Assembly: GCA_963974345.1 (NCBI GenBank)
Contig: CAXBBW010000020.1
Span: 1-64,000, forward strand
Length of the DNA: 64,000 nt
Reading direction: 5' to 3'
DNA from: RHLJ01 sp963974345
GTDB taxonomy: Bacteria > Bacteroidota > Rhodothermia > Balneolales > Balneolaceae
The translations under genes and the position numbers were made by a program. Below the pieces are notes generated by a model. It made no database searches. It worked only from the letters and a program-made list of their open reading frames with translations, and was not told the DNA's origin. Positions 8,979-18,248 of this stretch are shown here, piece by piece (within the stretch, counting starts at the first letter, position 1; each line of letters starts with the position of its first letter).

Positions 8979-9602
8979 ATGTTTAAACAAAAATCAATTT
9001 CTCTAGTTCTATTTATACTATTTCTCAGCCTCCCAGTAAGTGCTCAGATTGTTCCTGATGATGCTACAAAAGTTACCCCAATCTTAGTAAACTCTACAAT
9101 TCCAGATGTTTCTGTTAAAACCATTGATGGCGAAAAAGCTGCATTGAGAACTGTTGTAGCTGAAAAACCTACTATCCTCATTTTTTATAGAGGCGGTTGG
9201 TGTCCATATTGCAGTAGACATATGGCAGAACTTCAAAAAATTGAATCCCAAATTGTTGAGCTAGGGTATCAGATTCTTGCTATTAGCGTAGACAAACCTG
9301 AAGTTCTGAGAGAAACACTTACTAAAGGTGAACTTTCCTATTCTCTTCTTTCCGATAGTCCAGCAGATGTAATGAAAGCTTTTGGTATTGCTTATAGAGT
9401 AGATGACAAAACTGTTGCTCGCTATAAGTCTGTTGGTATCGACTTCGAAAAAAATACTGGATATGATCATCACATCCTCCCTGCCCCTGCCGTATTTATT
9501 ATTGATCAAGAAGGAACGGTAAAATTTCAATATGTGAATCCTGATTATAAAGAACGTATTAATGGTGATGTTTTATTAACAGCAGCCAAAGCTTATTTGT
9601 AG
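8979..9602 (+). CDS. Secreted peroxiredoxin-like (AhpC/TSA, redoxin) protein
   Basis: The 207-residue protein has a signal peptide (LVLFILFLSLPVSAQ) and a thioredoxin-fold AhpC/TSA domain with the active-site stretch FYRGGWCPYCSRHMAEL. The CPYC pair is that of the AhpC/TSA-like redoxin subgroup rather than a single peroxidatic cysteine. It should act in the periplasm as a thiol-dependent peroxidase or disulfide reductase; which one is not decided by sequence. A TTTG-N18-TAAGATTG promoter-like sequence lies upstream (about 8910-8940), with one mismatch to the -7 consensus. Confidence 0.87.
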   Translation: MFKQKSISLVLFILFLSLPVSAQIVPDDATKVTPILVNSTIPDVSVKTIDGEKAALRTVVAEKPTILIFYRGGWCPYCSRHMAELQKIESQIVELGYQILAISVDKPEVLRETLTKGELSYSLLSDSPADVMKAFGIAYRVDDKTVARYKSVGIDFEKNTGYDHHILPAPAVFIIDQEGTVKFQYVNPDYKERINGDVLLTAAKAYL

Positions 9603-9618
9603 ATTTCAATTTATCAAA

Positions 9619-9650
9619 TTGGTCGTTTGTTGCTCATAGTTGTATCTTTG
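9619..9650 (+). promoter_or_regulatory. Promoter candidate of rlmN, very short 5' leader
   Basis: A TTG (9619-9621), a 21-base spacer and a perfect TATCTTTG (9643-9650) match the Bacteroidota -33/-7 pattern. The rlmN ATG is only 7 bases beyond the -7 element, so the mRNA would begin at or within a few bases of the start codon. Confidence 0.55.
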
Positions 9651-9657
9651 AAATACT

Positions 9658-10770
9658 ATGAACAACACTTCTACCCTACAAAAAACCAACCTAAAATCCC
9701 TGACTAAAGATGAACTTCTTGCATTCTGCAACGAATTAGGACTTCCACGTTTTCGGGCTGATCAAATCTTTCAATGGCTTTACCAAAAAGGTGCTTCTTC
9801 CTTTGAAGAAATGACTAATTTATCTAAGGATTTGAGATCAAAATTAGACGAAGTGGCCACCATCAATAGAATATCGATTTCAAATCAGCAGGAATCAGAA
9901 GATGGAACTATTAAGTTTTTGTTTAAGCTGAATGATGAGGACAAAGATTATAAAGTAGAAGCAGTTCTTATCCCCGATTTTTTCCCTGATGGTGTCCCAA
10001 AACGACTTACGGTTTGTGTTTCTTCTCAAGTTGGATGTGTGTTTGGATGTGCATTCTGTGCCACCGGAAAAATGGGGTTTTTCAGAAATCTCTCCCATGG
10101 TGAAGTGGTAGATCAAGTTCAGTATATCAATGCTATTACTGAAGAAAAGTATGATAAGAAAATCACCAATATCGTGTATATGGGTATGGGTGAACCTTTA
10201 CATAATTATAAAGCGGTGGTGAATTCAGCAACTATTATTACCGATCCACTTAGCATTGAGCTTTCACCCAAACGAATTACTGTTTCTACTGTTGGGTTAA
10301 CAAAGCAAATTAAACAGCTAGCTGATGATGAAGAACCTTTCAATTTAGCTATTTCTCTTCATGCAGCCAGCGATGATAAGCGCGATAAGATCATGCCTAT
10401 CAATAATTCTATGAACCTCGAAAGTCTTGAGGAGGCTGTAAGGTATTATCATCGAAAAACAGAACGATCTCTTACCTATGAATATTTGTTATTTGATGGA
10501 TTTAATGATTCTCCTGAAGATGCCCGAAACCTTTCTAAAATTGTGAAATGGGCTCCTAGCAAAGTGAATATCATTATGTATAATAATGTTGCTGGCGTAG
10601 AACTTCATAGAGCTAGGGAAGAGCGATTGGATTCGTTCTTAAAAGCGTTAATTAAATATGATGTACGTGCAACTGTCCGTCGTAGCCGTGGTGATGATAT
10701 TGATGCCGGGTGTGGTCAACTTGCAATTAGAGAAGGAAGTCCTCGCGGCAAAACGATCGCTAAAAAATGA
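9658..10770 (+). CDS. rlmN: 23S rRNA (A2503-C2)/tRNA (A37-C2) methyltransferase RlmN
   Basis: RlmN is a radical-SAM enzyme that puts a C2 methyl group on adenosine in 23S rRNA and some tRNAs. The 370-residue product has the N-terminal accessory domain (FRADQIFQWLYQKG), the radical-SAM iron-sulfur motif CVFGCAFCATG near residue 125, and the conserved YMGMGEPLHNY segment. The C-terminal cysteine used as methyl carrier appears in GDDIDAGCGQL. Length and motifs are complete. Its 3' end faces lepB across a perfect inverted repeat. Confidence 0.97.
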   Translation: MNNTSTLQKTNLKSLTKDELLAFCNELGLPRFRADQIFQWLYQKGASSFEEMTNLSKDLRSKLDEVATINRISISNQQESEDGTIKFLFKLNDEDKDYKVEAVLIPDFFPDGVPKRLTVCVSSQVGCVFGCAFCATGKMGFFRNLSHGEVVDQVQYINAITEEKYDKKITNIVYMGMGEPLHNYKAVVNSATIITDPLSIELSPKRITVSTVGLTKQIKQLADDEEPFNLAISLHAASDDKRDKIMPINNSMNLESLEEAVRYYHRKTERSLTYEYLLFDGFNDSPEDARNLSKIVKWAPSKVNIIMYNNVAGVELHRAREERLDSFLKALIKYDVRATVRRSRGDDIDAGCGQLAIREGSPRGKTIAKK

Positions 10771-10802
10771 TTGAATTAGGAGTATTTGAATATAAAATTT
10801 AA

Positions 10803-10837
10803 GAATAAGATTTTTAACTAGATTTGAAATCTTATTC
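10803..10837. terminator. Candidate bidirectional terminator between rlmN and lepB
   Basis: A perfect 11-bp inverted repeat, GAATAAGATTT (10803-10813) and AAATCTTATTC (10827-10837) with a 13-base loop, sits in the 74-base gap between the convergent rlmN and lepB genes. The stem is AT-rich and has no long U-tract outside it, but its position is what is expected of a two-way transcript end. Confidence 0.5.
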
Positions 10838-10844
10838 CTAATTA

Positions 10845-11969
10845 TCAATCGATAATGTGAAAAACTCTATTTAGTCTTGGAATCATATTATCATCTAATG
10901 ACATCCAAACAATAAATGCTTTTCCAATAATGTGGTCTTTGGGTACAAATCCCCAAAACCGACTGTCTTCACTATTATCACGATTATCACCCATCGCAAA
11001 ATAATAATTCTGCTTTACAGTATATGTATTGGTACGCTCACCATTGATGATGAAGTTACTTCCATCACGTTCTACAGAATTATTTTCGTAACGTTCAATC
11101 AAATCTTGATAAATAAACCAATTTTGATTTGAAAGTACTATCTCTTGTCCTTTGAATGGGACTACTATTTCTGAAAAGTGATCATGATTTCGAAATGCTT
11201 TTGAGAAATTTCCAGAACTTTGCACATATTGATAGATAGGCTCATTCTCATCAAACATATAGTAGCTTAATGAATCAACTTCTGGCCAAGAACGTACTTC
11301 ATCAGCCACTGTTTCAGTCATATTAACTTGATATGTAGTTGCCGAAATTTGACGAATAAAACGCCCTTCACCACCAATAGAGCCAGCTCCAACTGATTCC
11401 ATTTTGGCATCACTCAATCGAACTCTATCATTTAATTGAATAGTATAAAACCTTTGAAGTCCATCGTGATAGTCTTCACGTTCTCCATTCACAAATAAGA
11501 TTTTATCTCTTAGTTCCAATGTATCACCTGCAATACCTACTGCACGCTTTATATAATTCGTTTTCTGTGATATTGGTTTTACTTCCCAAGGTATATTGAA
11601 AACAATGATATCGTTTCTCTCTATGTCTCTGAACCCTGGGATTCGAGTCCAGGGAAGTTTCACTCCAGGTAAGCAAATTTGAGTGAATGGAATACAAATA
11701 GACATTGGTGTTCTCGGACCATAGGTAAGATTAGAGACAATCAAGAAATCTCCAATCAACAAATCTTTTTCCATCGATCCAGTTGGAATTTTGTATGATC
11801 CAAAAATCAATGCTCTTAATATTGCCGCAGCTACAAATGCAAAAACTAGTGCATCAATCCATTCTCTAAGCCACGATTTAGCTTGTTTTTCCTCTTCGTC
11901 AACTTTCTTCTTTCTTAGTTTCCAAAAAGCAGATTTCGACTGTTCTTCAGGAGCCTTATTGTCTTCCAA
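10845..11969 (-). CDS. lepB: Signal peptidase I
   Basis: This is the membrane-bound serine protease that removes signal peptides from exported proteins. The N-terminal charged segment is followed by one membrane helix (ALVFAFVAAAILRALIFGSY). Next come the catalytic Ser box (KIPTGSMEKDLL, Ser65) and the Lys box (NYIKRAVGIAGDTLE, Lys141), with the C-terminal GDNRDNSEDSRFWGFVP box. At 374 residues it is longer than enterobacterial LepB. The extra material between the Lys box and the C-terminal box (roughly 170-310) is common in Bacteroidota versions. It follows the secreted unknown at 11980 by 10 bases and lies downstream of lepA, the classic lepA-lepB linkage with one gene inserted. Confidence 0.95.
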   Translation of the reverse strand: MEDNKAPEEQSKSAFWKLRKKKVDEEEKQAKSWLREWIDALVFAFVAAAILRALIFGSYKIPTGSMEKDLLIGDFLIVSNLTYGPRTPMSICIPFTQICLPGVKLPWTRIPGFRDIERNDIIVFNIPWEVKPISQKTNYIKRAVGIAGDTLELRDKILFVNGEREDYHDGLQRFYTIQLNDRVRLSDAKMESVGAGSIGGEGRFIRQISATTYQVNMTETVADEVRSWPEVDSLSYYMFDENEPIYQYVQSSGNFSKAFRNHDHFSEIVVPFKGQEIVLSNQNWFIYQDLIERYENNSVERDGSNFIINGERTNTYTVKQNYYFAMGDNRDNSEDSRFWGFVPKDHIIGKAFIVWMSLDDNMIPRLNRVFHIID

Positions 11970-11979
11970 TGTATTTCTA

Positions 11980-12561
11980 TTAGTTTAATTTTATGTGTGA
12001 AGGAACGTCCGTTTTTTCCTTCTTATAAACCCCATTCGCATAAGTAACTTTGTACCATTGATACCGCTCAGGAGAGTAAAAATAATCAGTATATTCTTTT
12101 GGTTGAACCTCGGTTACGAGTCTTGTAAGTGTTCGTTTCACTTGTGGCATTAAATCAATATATCTACTTGCCCCAACATACACCAGCCCATCGGCAAAAG
12201 GTCCATCTAGATCTAATACCATCATGGGGACTTCTCCATCTATTATAAACCAGTATTCAAACTGAATCGCTTGCCCCGCTCTAAGCTTACCATCATCAAC
12301 AATATCTTCAATTGTTTTTGTTGGTTTACCAAACACACCTTCCAATCTAGCTCTTATCTCAATAGCTGGAATTCTATCTAAGCTATTATAATTAAAACCT
12401 TGCCCGGTCCATTTTATATCAGCAAACCGTTCTTGAAATGCTTCTGCATCTTCGATTTCTACTTTTTGGATTTTAGGTTCCTCGAATTGAGCGTAAGTTG
12501 ATGAGCTTAATAACACCATCAATACAAAAAAGAATAAGAGCTGTTTTTTTGCTTCTTTCAT
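11980..12561 (-). CDS. Secreted protein of unknown function between lepA and lepB
   Basis: The 193-residue product has a signal peptide (LLFFFVLMVLLSSSTYAQ) and no further membrane segment, so it is predicted to be periplasmic. Acidic and aromatic residues are frequent, and no catalytic motif is recognised. It starts two bases after the lepA stop codon and ends 10 bases before lepB, so it belongs to the lepA-X-lepB unit and is probably co-expressed with signal peptidase. I cannot name a family. Confidence 0.75.
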   Translation of the reverse strand: MKEAKKQLLFFFVLMVLLSSSTYAQFEEPKIQKVEIEDAEAFQERFADIKWTGQGFNYNSLDRIPAIEIRARLEGVFGKPTKTIEDIVDDGKLRAGQAIQFEYWFIIDGEVPMMVLDLDGPFADGLVYVGASRYIDLMPQVKRTLTRLVTEVQPKEYTDYFYSPERYQWYKVTYANGVYKKEKTDVPSHIKLN

Positions 12562-12563
12562 AA

Positions 12564-14366
12564 TTACCTATCGTCGTCATCCATAGATAGTACTGCAAGA
12601 AATGCTTCTTGCGGAATTTCTACAGACCCAACTTGTTTCATTCGTTTTTTACCTTCTTTCTGCTTCTCTAGCAGTTTTCTTTTTCGGGAAATATCTCCAC
12701 CATAACATTTTGCAGTTACATCTTTCCTAAGCGCTCTAATTGTATCTCGAGCTATAATTCTACTTCCAACCGCTGCCTGAACTGCTACTTCATATTGTTG
12801 TCTTGGAATAAGTTCTTTCAACTTTCCACACACTTTACGTCCTTGATAGTAGGCTTTGTCTCTATGTGTAATACTCGAAAGTGCATCTACTGGTTCCTCA
12901 TTCAATAAAATATCTAAACGTACTAAATGCCCTGTTCGGTATTCAATAAATTCATAATCTAAAGAAGCATATCCTCGAGTACCCGATTTCAACTTGTCAT
13001 AAAAGTCAAATACTACCTCTGCCATCGGAATTTCATAGGTGATCTCAACCCTATTATTCTGCATAAACATTTGGTTTACATATACTCCACGTCGTTCTTG
13101 GCAGAGTTTCATAATCGGTCCAATAAAATCTGCAGGAGTAATTATACTCGCTTTTATATATGGTTCATAGATCGAATCAATCTCACCAACTTCCGGCATT
13201 TGACTAGGATTGTCTACCGTAATTGTTGAACCGCTTTCAAGCTTAACTTCGTATTTAACGTTTGGAACGGTTGTAATAATATCGATATCGAATTCACGAT
13301 CTAATCGTTCTTGAACAATTTCCATATGAAGAAGCCCAAGAAACCCTGCACGAAATCCAAACCCAAGAGCTTTCGATGTTTCTGGCTCGTATGATAAAGA
13401 AGCATCATTTAATTGAAGTTTTTCAAGTGCTCCTCGTAAATCTTCAAAATCTTCTGATTGTGTAGGATAAATACCACTAAAAACCATTGGTTTTGCTTCC
13501 ATATATCCTGCTACAGGTGTTGTAGCAGGGTTTTTAACCGTAGTAATAGTATCACCTACACGAACATCTTTGAGCGATTTCACACTTCCAATTACATACC
13601 CAACCTCTCCTGCTCTAAGCTCTTTTGTAGGTTGATATGTCATTTTCAAATATCCAATATCTTCGGCGTTATATTCTACTTTGTTCGCCATAAACTTGAA
13701 TAACTCACCTTTTCTGAGCACGCCTTCTAACACACGAACATAAGCAACAGAACCCCGATAGGTGTTAAATACAGAATCGAAAATAAGAGCGCGAAGTGGT
13801 TTGTCGACCTCTTGTTTAGGACCAGGTACTCGTTCACAAATAGCCTCTAATAGTTCCGGAACACCTTCTCCAGTTTTACCTGATACCGTAAGAATATCTT
13901 CCCTTTTACAACCAATTAAGTCGATAATTTGTTGTCCAACACCTTCAGTATCTGAACTTGGAAGATCTATTTTATTGAGAACTGGTATTATCTCGAGATC
14001 TTGTTCAATTGCTTGATATAAATTCGAAATGGTTTGCGCTTCAATTCCTTGAGTTGCATCTACAACAAGAATAGCACCTTCACATGCTTTTAATGCTCTA
14101 GATACTTCATATGCAAAATCAACATGGCCTGGAGTATCAATTAGGTTGAAGTTGTAGAGTTCTCCATTAGGTCTCTTATAGTCTAGCTTTATTGCATGGC
14201 TCTTTATCGTGATGCCACGTTCTCGTTCTAGATCCATATCATCGAGAACCTGCTCTTGCATTTCGCGTTCGCTAATGGTTCCTGTAATTTGTAATAATCG
14301 ATCGGCCAAAGTTGATTTACCATGGTCGATGTGAGCAATAATGCAAAAATTGCGAATGTTGTTCAT
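12564..14366 (-). CDS. lepA: Elongation factor 4 (LepA)
   Basis: LepA is a ribosome-binding translational GTPase that acts during initiation or back-translocation. The family start NIRNFCIIAHIDHGKSTLADRLL identifies the ATG at 14366. A longer in-frame extension upstream to 14411 adds 15 residues not seen in the family, so it is rejected. G motifs are present (AHIDHGKST, DTPGHVDF, NKIDLP). Also present are the domain II, III and V segments and the LepA-specific C-terminal domain (GYASLDYEFIEYRTGHLVRLDILLN). The length of 600 residues is typical. It heads the lepA-unknown-lepB unit. Confidence 0.97.
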   Translation of the reverse strand: MNNIRNFCIIAHIDHGKSTLADRLLQITGTISEREMQEQVLDDMDLERERGITIKSHAIKLDYKRPNGELYNFNLIDTPGHVDFAYEVSRALKACEGAILVVDATQGIEAQTISNLYQAIEQDLEIIPVLNKIDLPSSDTEGVGQQIIDLIGCKREDILTVSGKTGEGVPELLEAICERVPGPKQEVDKPLRALIFDSVFNTYRGSVAYVRVLEGVLRKGELFKFMANKVEYNAEDIGYLKMTYQPTKELRAGEVGYVIGSVKSLKDVRVGDTITTVKNPATTPVAGYMEAKPMVFSGIYPTQSEDFEDLRGALEKLQLNDASLSYEPETSKALGFGFRAGFLGLLHMEIVQERLDREFDIDIITTVPNVKYEVKLESGSTITVDNPSQMPEVGEIDSIYEPYIKASIITPADFIGPIMKLCQERRGVYVNQMFMQNNRVEITYEIPMAEVVFDFYDKLKSGTRGYASLDYEFIEYRTGHLVRLDILLNEEPVDALSSITHRDKAYYQGRKVCGKLKELIPRQQYEVAVQAAVGSRIIARDTIRALRKDVTAKCYGGDISRKRKLLEKQKEGKKRMKQVGSVEIPQEAFLAVLSMDDDDR

Positions 14367-14467
14367 GAAGTATATTCGGTGCGTCTCATCTTTAAGAGCG
14401 CAAAGATACAAAGAAGGTAGGAGCTACTAAAACTATTGTTTTATAATAAAACATGCTTTTGCAATAC

Positions 14468-14764
14468 TTAGGCGGTTTCTTTAACCCAATACCTGCTAAT
14501 ACATTCCAATTTTGGGTTTGTAAGCCTTAAAAGATCCATTTTTCTATGTCTTGGAATTTTTTTTATTTCTTCTTCACGATCAATTGCTTTATAAACATCT
14601 GTTGTTTCTTCCACATAAATCAGTTTATCGAAAGAAAAATTAGCTTTAAAGCTAAACATTCTCTTTTCCCTGTGTTTTATAATTATTTGATCTAGATCTG
14701 TTGAGAGCCCAACATAAAGCATTTTTGAGGCATTGCTAAGAATGTATATGTAATATTTTTTCAT
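14468..14764 (-). CDS. GIY-YIG domain protein (UPF0213-like)
   Basis: The small 98-residue protein consists of one GIY-YIG nuclease domain: KYYIYILSNASKMLYVGLSTDL, with the YIY...YVG pair. These single-domain proteins are common in Bacteroidota, and their in vivo role is unclear. The usual HxxG arginine/histidine region is modified (IIIKHREKRMFSF), and the catalytic glutamate may be within VEETTDVYKAIDREEEIKKI. It is not associated with an intron or mobile element here. It stands alone between lepA and the propeller sensor. Confidence 0.85.
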   Translation of the reverse strand: MKKYYIYILSNASKMLYVGLSTDLDQIIIKHREKRMFSFKANFSFDKLIYVEETTDVYKAIDREEEIKKIPRHRKMDLLRLTNPKLECISRYWVKETA

Positions 14765-14846
14765 ACTGTAATATCCTTCTAGTTATACATGTATGACCGA
14801 TCAGCGAACAACTCCTTACAAAAAAATTAAGAAGATGATATTTTAA

Positions 14847-17714
14847 CTAGTTGTTTTGAAAATGTAGACTTCCCTTTTTAAAAACTACTGAAAAAGTATT
14901 TCCGATTTCGGGAATAGAATGCACTACAATAGAAGCACCATGTAGATCTGCAAGTTTTGCGGCAAGGGGTAGGTCAATGCCCATCTCATTTCTACATTCT
15001 AAATCTTGTTTTTTTGTTTTAAAAAGAGTAAAAATGGTACGTAGTTGCTGATGCTCTAGTGCTTCTCCATATGCAGTAATTTTTACTGTACATACTGAAC
15101 TTTCCTCAACTATTTGAATCCTAATTTTAGAAACTTTTTTAAACCCAACCATCTCTTTTATTAAGTTTCGAAAAATAATAATCGCAAAATTTATATCCAT
15201 ATAAATCTTAACTGTTTCACTATTCGAAGAAAATTCTATATCAGGGTCTTCATGAGATGCTTCACTTTTATGTATGGATATACTTGTTTTAACAACCTCT
15301 ACTAAATTTTCTATTGTTGGATTTATTGCAATTCCATTTAGTTCAATCTCCGACAATAGTAAAAGCCGATCTATTTGTGAAAGCATATTTCTGGTTTCTC
15401 TTTCCACAATATTTCGGACAGGTTCTCTATCTAATTCAACTTGCTTTCTTAGTGCCAAAACTGGGTCTTTAAGTTCTTTTTTTAAGTTGAAGAGTAATGC
15501 CTTTTTTATTGAATTATGATCTTGAAAATGTAATCCTAACTCCGTCAAATCCTTTTCCAATTCCTGAATTTTTTTCTCTTTTAATACTAGAATTTTTTGC
15601 GCTCTAGTCTTAATTATCATGAATGCGAGTATTATCTGAAGAATTATTAATCCAGTTATTAAGGCATAAAACCAACTCGCTTCATAAAAATATGGCGGTA
15701 TTGAAATAGATACTAATGCCCCTTGTTGATTCCAAACTCCATCATTATTACTAGCTATTACTTTAAAAGTATAGGTACCTGGATCAAGATTTGTATACCT
15801 AATATCTCTATCACCCGATGCTTCATTCCAATTTTCTTCAAAATTGAATAGTTTGAATTTAAATTTATTTTTCCCAGGAGAAACATAACTAAGACTTGTA
15901 AATCTAAAGCTAATATTCCTGTCCCCTTTTTTGAGTTTTATTTTTTCTTCAACAGGTTCGTAGTGGCTTTCATTAGTATTAACTTCTTCGATATATACCG
16001 CTGGAATTACATCATTTCTACTTATGAGTGAAGGATTTATTTTTACTATTCCCTCTTGTGTTGGAAACCAAATAATTCCATCTTGATTTTTGAATCCCGC
16101 TGGTTGAATTCCTCCGTTAGCCTCACTACTCCTTAATCCATCTTTCTCTGTATATCCCGAAGAAACTATTTCATTAATATTACCTCTTTTAAACTGGAGA
16201 ATTTCGTTCTTATAAACCCAAAATATTCCTTTATTTGAACTCATCCATATTCTTCCAAACTCATCAGGAATTATATTATGGATTACCTCATCAAATAAAC
16301 CATCATTTACGTTTATTGAAACTGCTTTTAATGGCGTAGCAGAACTATTTTCTATTTCAATCAAGTTAAGTCCATTATCTTCGGTGCCAGCCCAGACGGT
16401 ATACGTACCTCTATTCTGCTCATCTATCCAAATACTTCGGATAGAGTTACTACTTAGCCCAAAACTCTTGTCGATTTTCTCAATTTCATAATTCTTTATA
16501 TGAAGAAGACCATGCCCTTGACTTCCAACCCACATACTACCATCAGGAGCTTCTTTTATAACCTTGACTGATGAATTTGTATTTTCAGAATTATTGATAC
16601 GCTCCCACTTATCTTTTTCTTGATGGTAAATACCTGAAGAACTTCCTACCCATAAACGCCCGTCTGAGCTCTCGTACAAGCTATTAATTGTACCCATATT
16701 GGGTGATGGATAATTTAGAAAAATCTTTTCACCCGAATACTTAAATATATTTCCATCTAAATGGGCCACAAGTAGATCCCCATTCTTTCTTTGTAAAATA
16801 CTTTGTATAAATGAAGTTGAAGAAGTGCCTTGAAATAAATATCCCGTAGATAATATTTCATTTTTAAGAGAGGCTATTCCATTTCCATGTGTTCCAATCC
16901 AGATAGTTCCACTTTTATCTTCTGTAACTGGGTAAACATTTCTATTAGGAAGTCCCTCTGGAGTACTTACTGTTTCAAATAAATTTCTCTTAATTTGATA
17001 AATACCTTTACTAAATGTAGCTATCCAAAGTGATCCTTCTGAATCAAGTATAGCGTCATTGATTTGGTCATTGGCATCAAAGAGTCTATTTCCTTCCCAA
17101 AATAGACTCTCTTCATAGGATTGCCATGAAAAAGCTCCTACATCTCTAGTTTTGTCAAAAATTACTTTACTATTTTTATCCTTTTCGAAAACGCCATCCT
17201 CAAAAATAAAGGTCCCTGCATTAAGTGTTATAATTTTTACTTCAGTTCTTCCCATCTTATAAATTCCAAGAATTTCTACATCCTTTAAAAAATCGGGAAT
17301 AACTAATAACTGAAATTTGAGATCTTTAAATAATAGAAACTCCATATTCGAATTAAGAATAAGTAAACCGCTATTAAGACTTGCTAAACCTCGTATTCTA
17401 TTGTTCCTGAGTTCTGGAAACTCTGAAGTATTAAAAATTCTGAACCGAACTCCATCAAAACGGACGAGACCATCTGCAGTCCCTATCCATAAATATTGGT
17501 CGGTATGTTGAACAATGGAAGAAATGGAATTTACAGGTAAACCATCTCTGATAGTCCAATTATGATAAATAAAATCTGTACTAAGAAATGAGGGAGGATA
17601 TTGTTGGCTTTGCCCTGATACTTTTAAAAACGTACTTACGCTTAAAACTGTACATATTAGAATAAACCTTCCATCCAGCTTGATCCTCATGAGTTTTCTC
17701 ATGTTTTCAATCAC
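14847..17714 (-). CDS. Two-component propeller sensor (Y_Y_Y type) with a degenerate kinase module
   Basis: The 955-residue protein starts with a signal/anchor segment. It then has about 14 beta-propeller 'regulator propeller' repeats with typical motifs (WIGTADGLVRFDG, IWIGTHGNGI, LWVGSSSGIY, MWVGSQGHGLL), filling residues 50-600. A Y_Y_Y domain (about 600-680, ending GTYTFKVIASNNDGVWN), a membrane helix and a coiled coil follow. The C-terminal region resembles a histidine kinase, but the H-box reads KKELKDPVLAL, with Lys where His is expected. The N-box (RNLIKEMVGF) lacks the key Asn, and the D-box aspartate is missing (ITAYGEALE). I infer a pseudokinase or signalling scaffold in the inner membrane with a periplasmic sensor. 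Confidence 0.85.
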   Translation of the reverse strand: MIENMRKLMRIKLDGRFILICTVLSVSTFLKVSGQSQQYPPSFLSTDFIYHNWTIRDGLPVNSISSIVQHTDQYLWIGTADGLVRFDGVRFRIFNTSEFPELRNNRIRGLASLNSGLLILNSNMEFLLFKDLKFQLLVIPDFLKDVEILGIYKMGRTEVKIITLNAGTFIFEDGVFEKDKNSKVIFDKTRDVGAFSWQSYEESLFWEGNRLFDANDQINDAILDSEGSLWIATFSKGIYQIKRNLFETVSTPEGLPNRNVYPVTEDKSGTIWIGTHGNGIASLKNEILSTGYLFQGTSSTSFIQSILQRKNGDLLVAHLDGNIFKYSGEKIFLNYPSPNMGTINSLYESSDGRLWVGSSSGIYHQEKDKWERINNSENTNSSVKVIKEAPDGSMWVGSQGHGLLHIKNYEIEKIDKSFGLSSNSIRSIWIDEQNRGTYTVWAGTEDNGLNLIEIENSSATPLKAVSINVNDGLFDEVIHNIIPDEFGRIWMSSNKGIFWVYKNEILQFKRGNINEIVSSGYTEKDGLRSSEANGGIQPAGFKNQDGIIWFPTQEGIVKINPSLISRNDVIPAVYIEEVNTNESHYEPVEEKIKLKKGDRNISFRFTSLSYVSPGKNKFKFKLFNFEENWNEASGDRDIRYTNLDPGTYTFKVIASNNDGVWNQQGALVSISIPPYFYEASWFYALITGLIILQIILAFMIIKTRAQKILVLKEKKIQELEKDLTELGLHFQDHNSIKKALLFNLKKELKDPVLALRKQVELDREPVRNIVERETRNMLSQIDRLLLLSEIELNGIAINPTIENLVEVVKTSISIHKSEASHEDPDIEFSSNSETVKIYMDINFAIIIFRNLIKEMVGFKKVSKIRIQIVEESSVCTVKITAYGEALEHQQLRTIFTLFKTKKQDLECRNEMGIDLPLAAKLADLHGASIVVHSIPEIGNTFSVVFKKGSLHFQNN

Positions 17715-17830
17715 GAATATTACTTCCTAATTATTAGCCTGATAAGAAATTTGATTGGAAGAGTGACCTAGTACAGTATTATTACATTAAAAATGCTTTT
17801 AAATTTGATTCTCAGAATGTTAGTTTTTCA

Positions 17831-18082
17831 TCACTTTTCAGGACTTAAAAGCTCAACATGAAATCGAAAACGCTCTCTTTCTAAAGACATAGTATCGTAA
17901 ACATCTCGGATTAAATTAAAGACGGTTTCGGTTTCTCCAATTACCGTAGTAGATAAATAGCCTATTTCAATCTTAACATCATACTGAGCTAAATGCTCAA
18001 TTAAATCCTGTACTTTTTCGGTAGGGTTGTGAGTTGCTAAAGGGATAAAAGTAAGCTGAGCGATTGTATTCATAAAGTTCAA
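17831..18082 (-). CDS. Thiamine-binding-like protein (YkoF/MTH1187 family)
   Basis: The 83-residue protein resembles the single-domain thiamine-binding (PF01910, formerly DUF77) family: AQLTFIPLATHNPTEKVQDLI at the start, then IGYLSTTVIGETETVFNLIRD. Members form ferredoxin-like folds that assemble into dimers or tetramers. No signal peptide is present. It could start at either of two methionines three codons apart. It is divergently oriented to the histidine operon leader, with about 165 bases between them. No functional tie to the neighbours is apparent. Confidence 0.7.
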   Translation of the reverse strand: MNFMNTIAQLTFIPLATHNPTEKVQDLIEHLAQYDVKIEIGYLSTTVIGETETVFNLIRDVYDTMSLERERFRFHVELLSPEK

Positions 18083-18236
18083 TTGTTGATTTTTTTCTTA
18101 TCGTTTAAACTACAAATATTTGCACAATTTTTAATCATAATCGCTTTAAAACTGAACGATACCATATTTTGCATAGTTTAATAGCTAAAATTTGGTTGGA
18201 ATTGAAAAATGGTTTCCTCCTAATTAATCTTATACC

Positions 18237-18244
18237 TATATTTG
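18237..18244 (+). promoter_or_regulatory. Candidate -7 promoter element of the histidine operon
   Basis: TATATTTG is a perfect match to the Bacteroidota -7 consensus TAnnTTTG. A -33 element is weak (TTTC at 18213-18216, 20 bases upstream). Transcription would begin around 18249-18251, at the GTG of the leader peptide, giving a leaderless or nearly leaderless leader ORF. An upstream promoter cannot be excluded. Confidence 0.4.
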
Positions 18245-18248
18245 AACA

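Noticed and set aside
14468..14764. The GIY-YIG gene as part of a mobile intron or homing element.
   Set aside because: It is a stand-alone single-domain protein without intron structure, repeats or transposase nearby.
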